Origin: Myxococcales bacterium
GTDB lineage: Bacteria > Myxococcota_A > Polyangia > Polyangiales > Polyangiaceae
DNA length: 64,000 bases
Assembly (NCBI GenBank): GCA_025359105.1
Contig: JANYHK010000120.1
Location: 62,001-126,000, forward strand
Direction: 5' to 3'
Within the stretch, counting starts at the first letter, position 1. The number at the start of each line of letters is the position of its first letter. Positions 59,331 to 64,000 of this stretch are shown piece after piece. Position numbers and translations under genes: made by a program. The notes beneath the pieces are model-generated. The model ran no database searches and was not told the origin of the DNA. It was given only the letters and a program-made list of their open reading frames with translations.

Positions 59331-60452
59331 TCAGTTCGGGCACTCGTCCTTGTAGTCCCTGCCGCACGGCGCACCGGCGTCGACCTCGGGACCGATCGGG
59401 CCGAGCTTGGCTTGGGTCGCGATGAAGCCGATGCCCACCGAGAGCGCATCGCAGCGCGCTCCCTTCCCGTCGGCGGCGGCGGCGGCCATGATGTCCACGT
59501 CGCGACAGATGACGGGTTTGATCCGTTGATAGACGACACTATCCCCGCACAGGTGGCCTCCCGGAACGACCGGGTCGTCGAACGCCGCGAGAGCCGTGAG
59601 CAGACTGCCCGTCGACCAGCGGCCGGCGATGACACCGTCGAGGAGGCGCCAGAGCCCCGCGTCGTTCGTGAGGCGCGCGACGATCACACCGCTCTTGACG
59701 TCGACGGTGAGGTTGACCTTCCCTGCCACGACGAGCGGGAAGTCGACGTGCGCCACCAGGACGCCATCTTTGACGTACGCGCGCGAGTCCACGAAGCGCG
59801 GAAGGAGCAGCGCGCCGCCGGCGACCGAAGCGCCGTTGATGAGCCATGCGTCGTTCCCGTCGAAGCGCGGCGCGACGTGAAACCCCGCGTCGGAGAGCGG
59901 CGTACCGTCGGACACGAACAGAGATAGCTCGCAGACGGCGTCGTTGGGCTGCCCGTTGTATTCGTGGAGCACGAAGAGAAGTCCCGTGCGCCCCAACCTG
60001 ATGTAACGGTTCGCCTGCGCCTCGTCGACGACGTTGGCCGTGTAGGCCGACAGGCTGCGCAAGAGATCGCTCTCTCCGTTGTCGATGCCACCGTCGCGGT
60101 CGCACGGGACTTGTCCGGGGCCGACACATGACGGAGGTCCGGGACACGTGCAGCTCTCGTCGAGATCGAAGCCCGGCGCAGGCCCGGCGTCTCCGAAGCC
60201 CAGATTCAGCGACTGGAGTCCGAACGTGAGATCTACATTTCCCTGACTTGGATCGCTCGACTCGGGGCGCCCCGGCCACCGCGCGAGCGGGCATCCGGCA
60301 TCCGCGGCATCGGGCTGCGGCGCCGCGGTGTCCCCTGAGCCAGCATCGGACGGGGAGCTGCCGGGTTCGCTTATCTGGAAGAGGAGCGAGCACGCCGCGC
60401 TCGCCGTCGCGACGACGAACGCCGAGGCCAGGAGGACGCGCGGCGGGGCCAC
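59331..60452 (-). CDS. Lipoprotein of the cassette family (cassette 2)
   Basis: A 373-residue protein with a lipobox (ATASAACS), an Asp/Gly/Pro linker and a beta-rich domain. It shares a conserved order with the lipoprotein at 23745-24911: a YNGQPNDAV-type segment, AYVKDGVLVAHV, a GGHLCGDSVVYQRIKPVICRDVDIM segment (matching GKCTDF...LVCSALDIS), and RCDALSVGIGF. GTG 60452 is the preferred start; GTG 60467 is possible. It lies 55 bases beyond the PEGA-like gene of the same cassette. No catalytic motif. Confidence 0.82.
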   Translation of the reverse strand: MAPPRVLLASAFVVATASAACSLLFQISEPGSSPSDAGSGDTAAPQPDAADAGCPLARWPGRPESSDPSQGNVDLTFGLQSLNLGFGDAGPAPGFDLDESCTCPGPPSCVGPGQVPCDRDGGIDNGESDLLRSLSAYTANVVDEAQANRYIRLGRTGLLFVLHEYNGQPNDAVCELSLFVSDGTPLSDAGFHVAPRFDGNDAWLINGASVAGGALLLPRFVDSRAYVKDGVLVAHVDFPLVVAGKVNLTVDVKSGVIVARLTNDAGLWRLLDGVIAGRWSTGSLLTALAAFDDPVVPGGHLCGDSVVYQRIKPVICRDVDIMAAAAADGKGARCDALSVGIGFIATQAKLGPIGPEVDAGAPCGRDYKDECPN

Positions 60453-60507
60453 CCCCTGAACGTACACCGCACGGGCGCGCGTTGAGTAGGCGTCGGAGGG
60501 GCCTTCG

Positions 60508-61310
60508 CTACCGGCGGAGGTAGGCTCCGCGGAGCGAATCGCGCGGCTCGGAACGCACCGTCGGGCGCGCGAGGTACGTCCAGACGGCGATCGCCCCAAC
60601 CACGACGCCGATCCCAAGCGACACGTCGCCCGCGACACGGTACGTGGGCAGTGGCTGCTGGTCGCCCAGGTGATGGGCGTGAAGGTCTCCGTACTTTTGC
60701 CACGCCAACGCGCCGAAAACGCCTGCCGTGGCCAGTGCGAGCGAAGACGCCGCTCCGAGGATCCAGGCCTGCGGGGGCACCGGCCGCGTCTCGATCGCTT
60801 CGACGTTGCGTGCCGTCGGCGCGACTTGCGGATGGGGCCGCTGCCACACCAGGGACACCGGGCGACGCTTCACGCCGACCGCGACGAGGATCTCGATCTC
60901 CTGCGGCGGCATGCCAGGAGCGGTCCCGCGAACGCGATGTTGACCTGGGTCCACCTCGAGCGCGTTGCCGTTGACCGGGCGGTCCTCCGCGGAGCCATCG
61001 ACGGCATACCGGGCGCCGAGGAGATCGTTGCCGAGTGAATCCTGGGCGGTGAGCACGATGCTCGGGCGCGCAGCGTCGTTGGCATCGAGCCACTCGCGGC
61101 ACGACGCCTGAATGACCTCGGGGCACGTCGGATCCAGGCATGACAGCAAGCTCTGACGCTCCTCGAGCAGGTGTTGCTCGGCCCGCAAGCGCTGCGCGTC
61201 CAGGGCAGCTGCGCGGCAAGCCTCGAACTCGGCCGCCGCCGCCGGTGCGGGCACGCTGAACGCGAGGGCCAGTGGCCCCAGAGTCGCGCCTACCACACGC
61301 CGCCACCCAG

Positions 61311-61314
<4 letters not shown>
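60508..61314 (-). CDS. TPR/PEGA-like membrane protein (cassette 2)
   Basis: A 268-residue protein with a signal peptide (PAPAAAAEF), a helical region with spaced cysteines (SLLSCLDPTCPEVIQASCREW), a PEGA-like beta domain (VDPGQHRVRGTAPG) and two C-terminal hydrophobic segments (about 180-200 and 222-242). Despite weak primary identity it repeats the architecture of the protein at 22729-23745. The ATG at 61314 overlaps the kinase stop (ATGA), showing coupling. Likely part of the kinase's envelope-sensing unit; inference. Confidence 0.8.
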
Positions 61315-62813
<1,499 letters not shown>

Positions 62814-62820
62814 GCTCTCG

Positions 62821-62826
62821 AGGTTA
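62821..62826 (-). promoter_or_regulatory. TAACCT -10-like box, 7 bases before the ATG at 62813
   Basis: On the minus strand TAACCT is followed by seven bases and the kinase ATG. It would drive the whole second cassette. It lies within the 103-base divergent region shared with the activator gene. Confidence 0.45.
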
Positions 62827-62903
62827 CCAGTCGAGAAGGGCCTCGACCAATGCGCGTCGTGGTTTCGTCCTCGGTGGAAACTTCGGCGGAGGGCGCATCA
62901 TGG

Positions 62904-62909
62904 TAGATT
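62904..62909 (+). promoter_or_regulatory. TAGATT -10-like box, 7 bases before the GTG at 62917
   Basis: TAGATT is followed by seven bases and a GTG that begins the FHA/AAA activator frame. This supports the GTG as the start, since no other start in this frame lies nearby. Confidence 0.45.
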
Positions 62910-62916
62910 CATCTTC

Positions 62917-64000
<1,084 letters not shown>

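Overview
The window is very GC-rich (roughly 70% by eye) and reads as chromosomal DNA of a myxobacterium-like (Myxococcota, probably Polyangiales-type) organism. The reasons are several Ser/Thr protein kinases with HRDVSPxN-type catalytic loops, TPR/PEGA-like membrane proteins, many Asp/Gly-rich lipoproteins, an FHA-containing sigma-54 activator, and MoxR/DUF58/SpoIIM/RDD-type membrane operons. It is densely coded: no gene-free stretch exceeds 300 bases (the longest gap is about 270 bases, 1357-1626). I see no tRNA, rRNA, CRISPR array, insertion sequence or prophage.

Layout. 2-490: 3' end of a secreted Cys-rich protein. 502-5579: isochorismatase-like hydrolase, a divergent PlsB-like acyltransferase, and a large S1-repeat RNA-binding protein. 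5605-15467 (all minus): ilvE, a lipoprotein, a short-chain dehydrogenase, then a translationally coupled membrane operon (RDD, SpoIIM-like, polytopic membrane protein, DUF4129/DUF4350 fusion, MoxR, TlpA-like thioredoxin, DUF58). 15707-21259: small housekeeping genes (Smr endonuclease-like, ferredoxin-like, kinase, Nudix, cysE, smpB). 21344-24911: a kinase / TPR-PEGA / lipoprotein cassette. 24934-27511: an ABC-type cassette whose ATPase has lost its nucleotide-binding motifs. 27565-36614: a membrane protein with a crippled sigma-54-activator module, two coupled proteins of unknown function, rsmE and prmA, a TPR protein, and a Rieske protein. 36611-38666: metallophosphoesterase and glgC.

38784-50853 is a purine-to-allantoate region. 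It holds a MobA-like nucleotidyltransferase, a GIY-YIG protein, a three-subunit xanthine dehydrogenase, allantoinase, a fused allantoicase/OHCU decarboxylase, HIU hydrolase and a receiver-like protein, all plus strand and joined by 4-base or longer overlaps. It faces a urate hydroxylase PuuD whose usual cytochrome c domain is replaced by a cupredoxin-like copper domain. Together these enzymes cover xanthine to urate, HIU, OHCU, allantoin, allantoate, and ureidoglycolate plus urea. A DUF6986 aldolase-like gene follows. 50925-54641: an orphan DNA methyltransferase pair, a sterol-desaturase-family protein and a beta-helix lipoprotein. 54679-64000: a ricin/beta-helix/FG-GAP lipoprotein, a 604-residue protein whose N-terminal half resembles the N-terminal region of RNA polymerase beta' but has no catalytic core, a second kinase/PEGA-like/lipoprotein cassette paralogous to the first, and an FHA sigma-54 activator running off the right edge.

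The signals I find most novel are the RNA polymerase beta'-like protein (57312-59126), the PuuD-cupredoxin fusion (46981-48606), the repeated kinase/PEGA/lipoprotein cassette (21344-24911 and 59331-62813), and a recurring TAnnnT box ending 6-8 bases before the start codon at about a dozen transcription-unit heads, which predicts widespread leaderless mRNAs.
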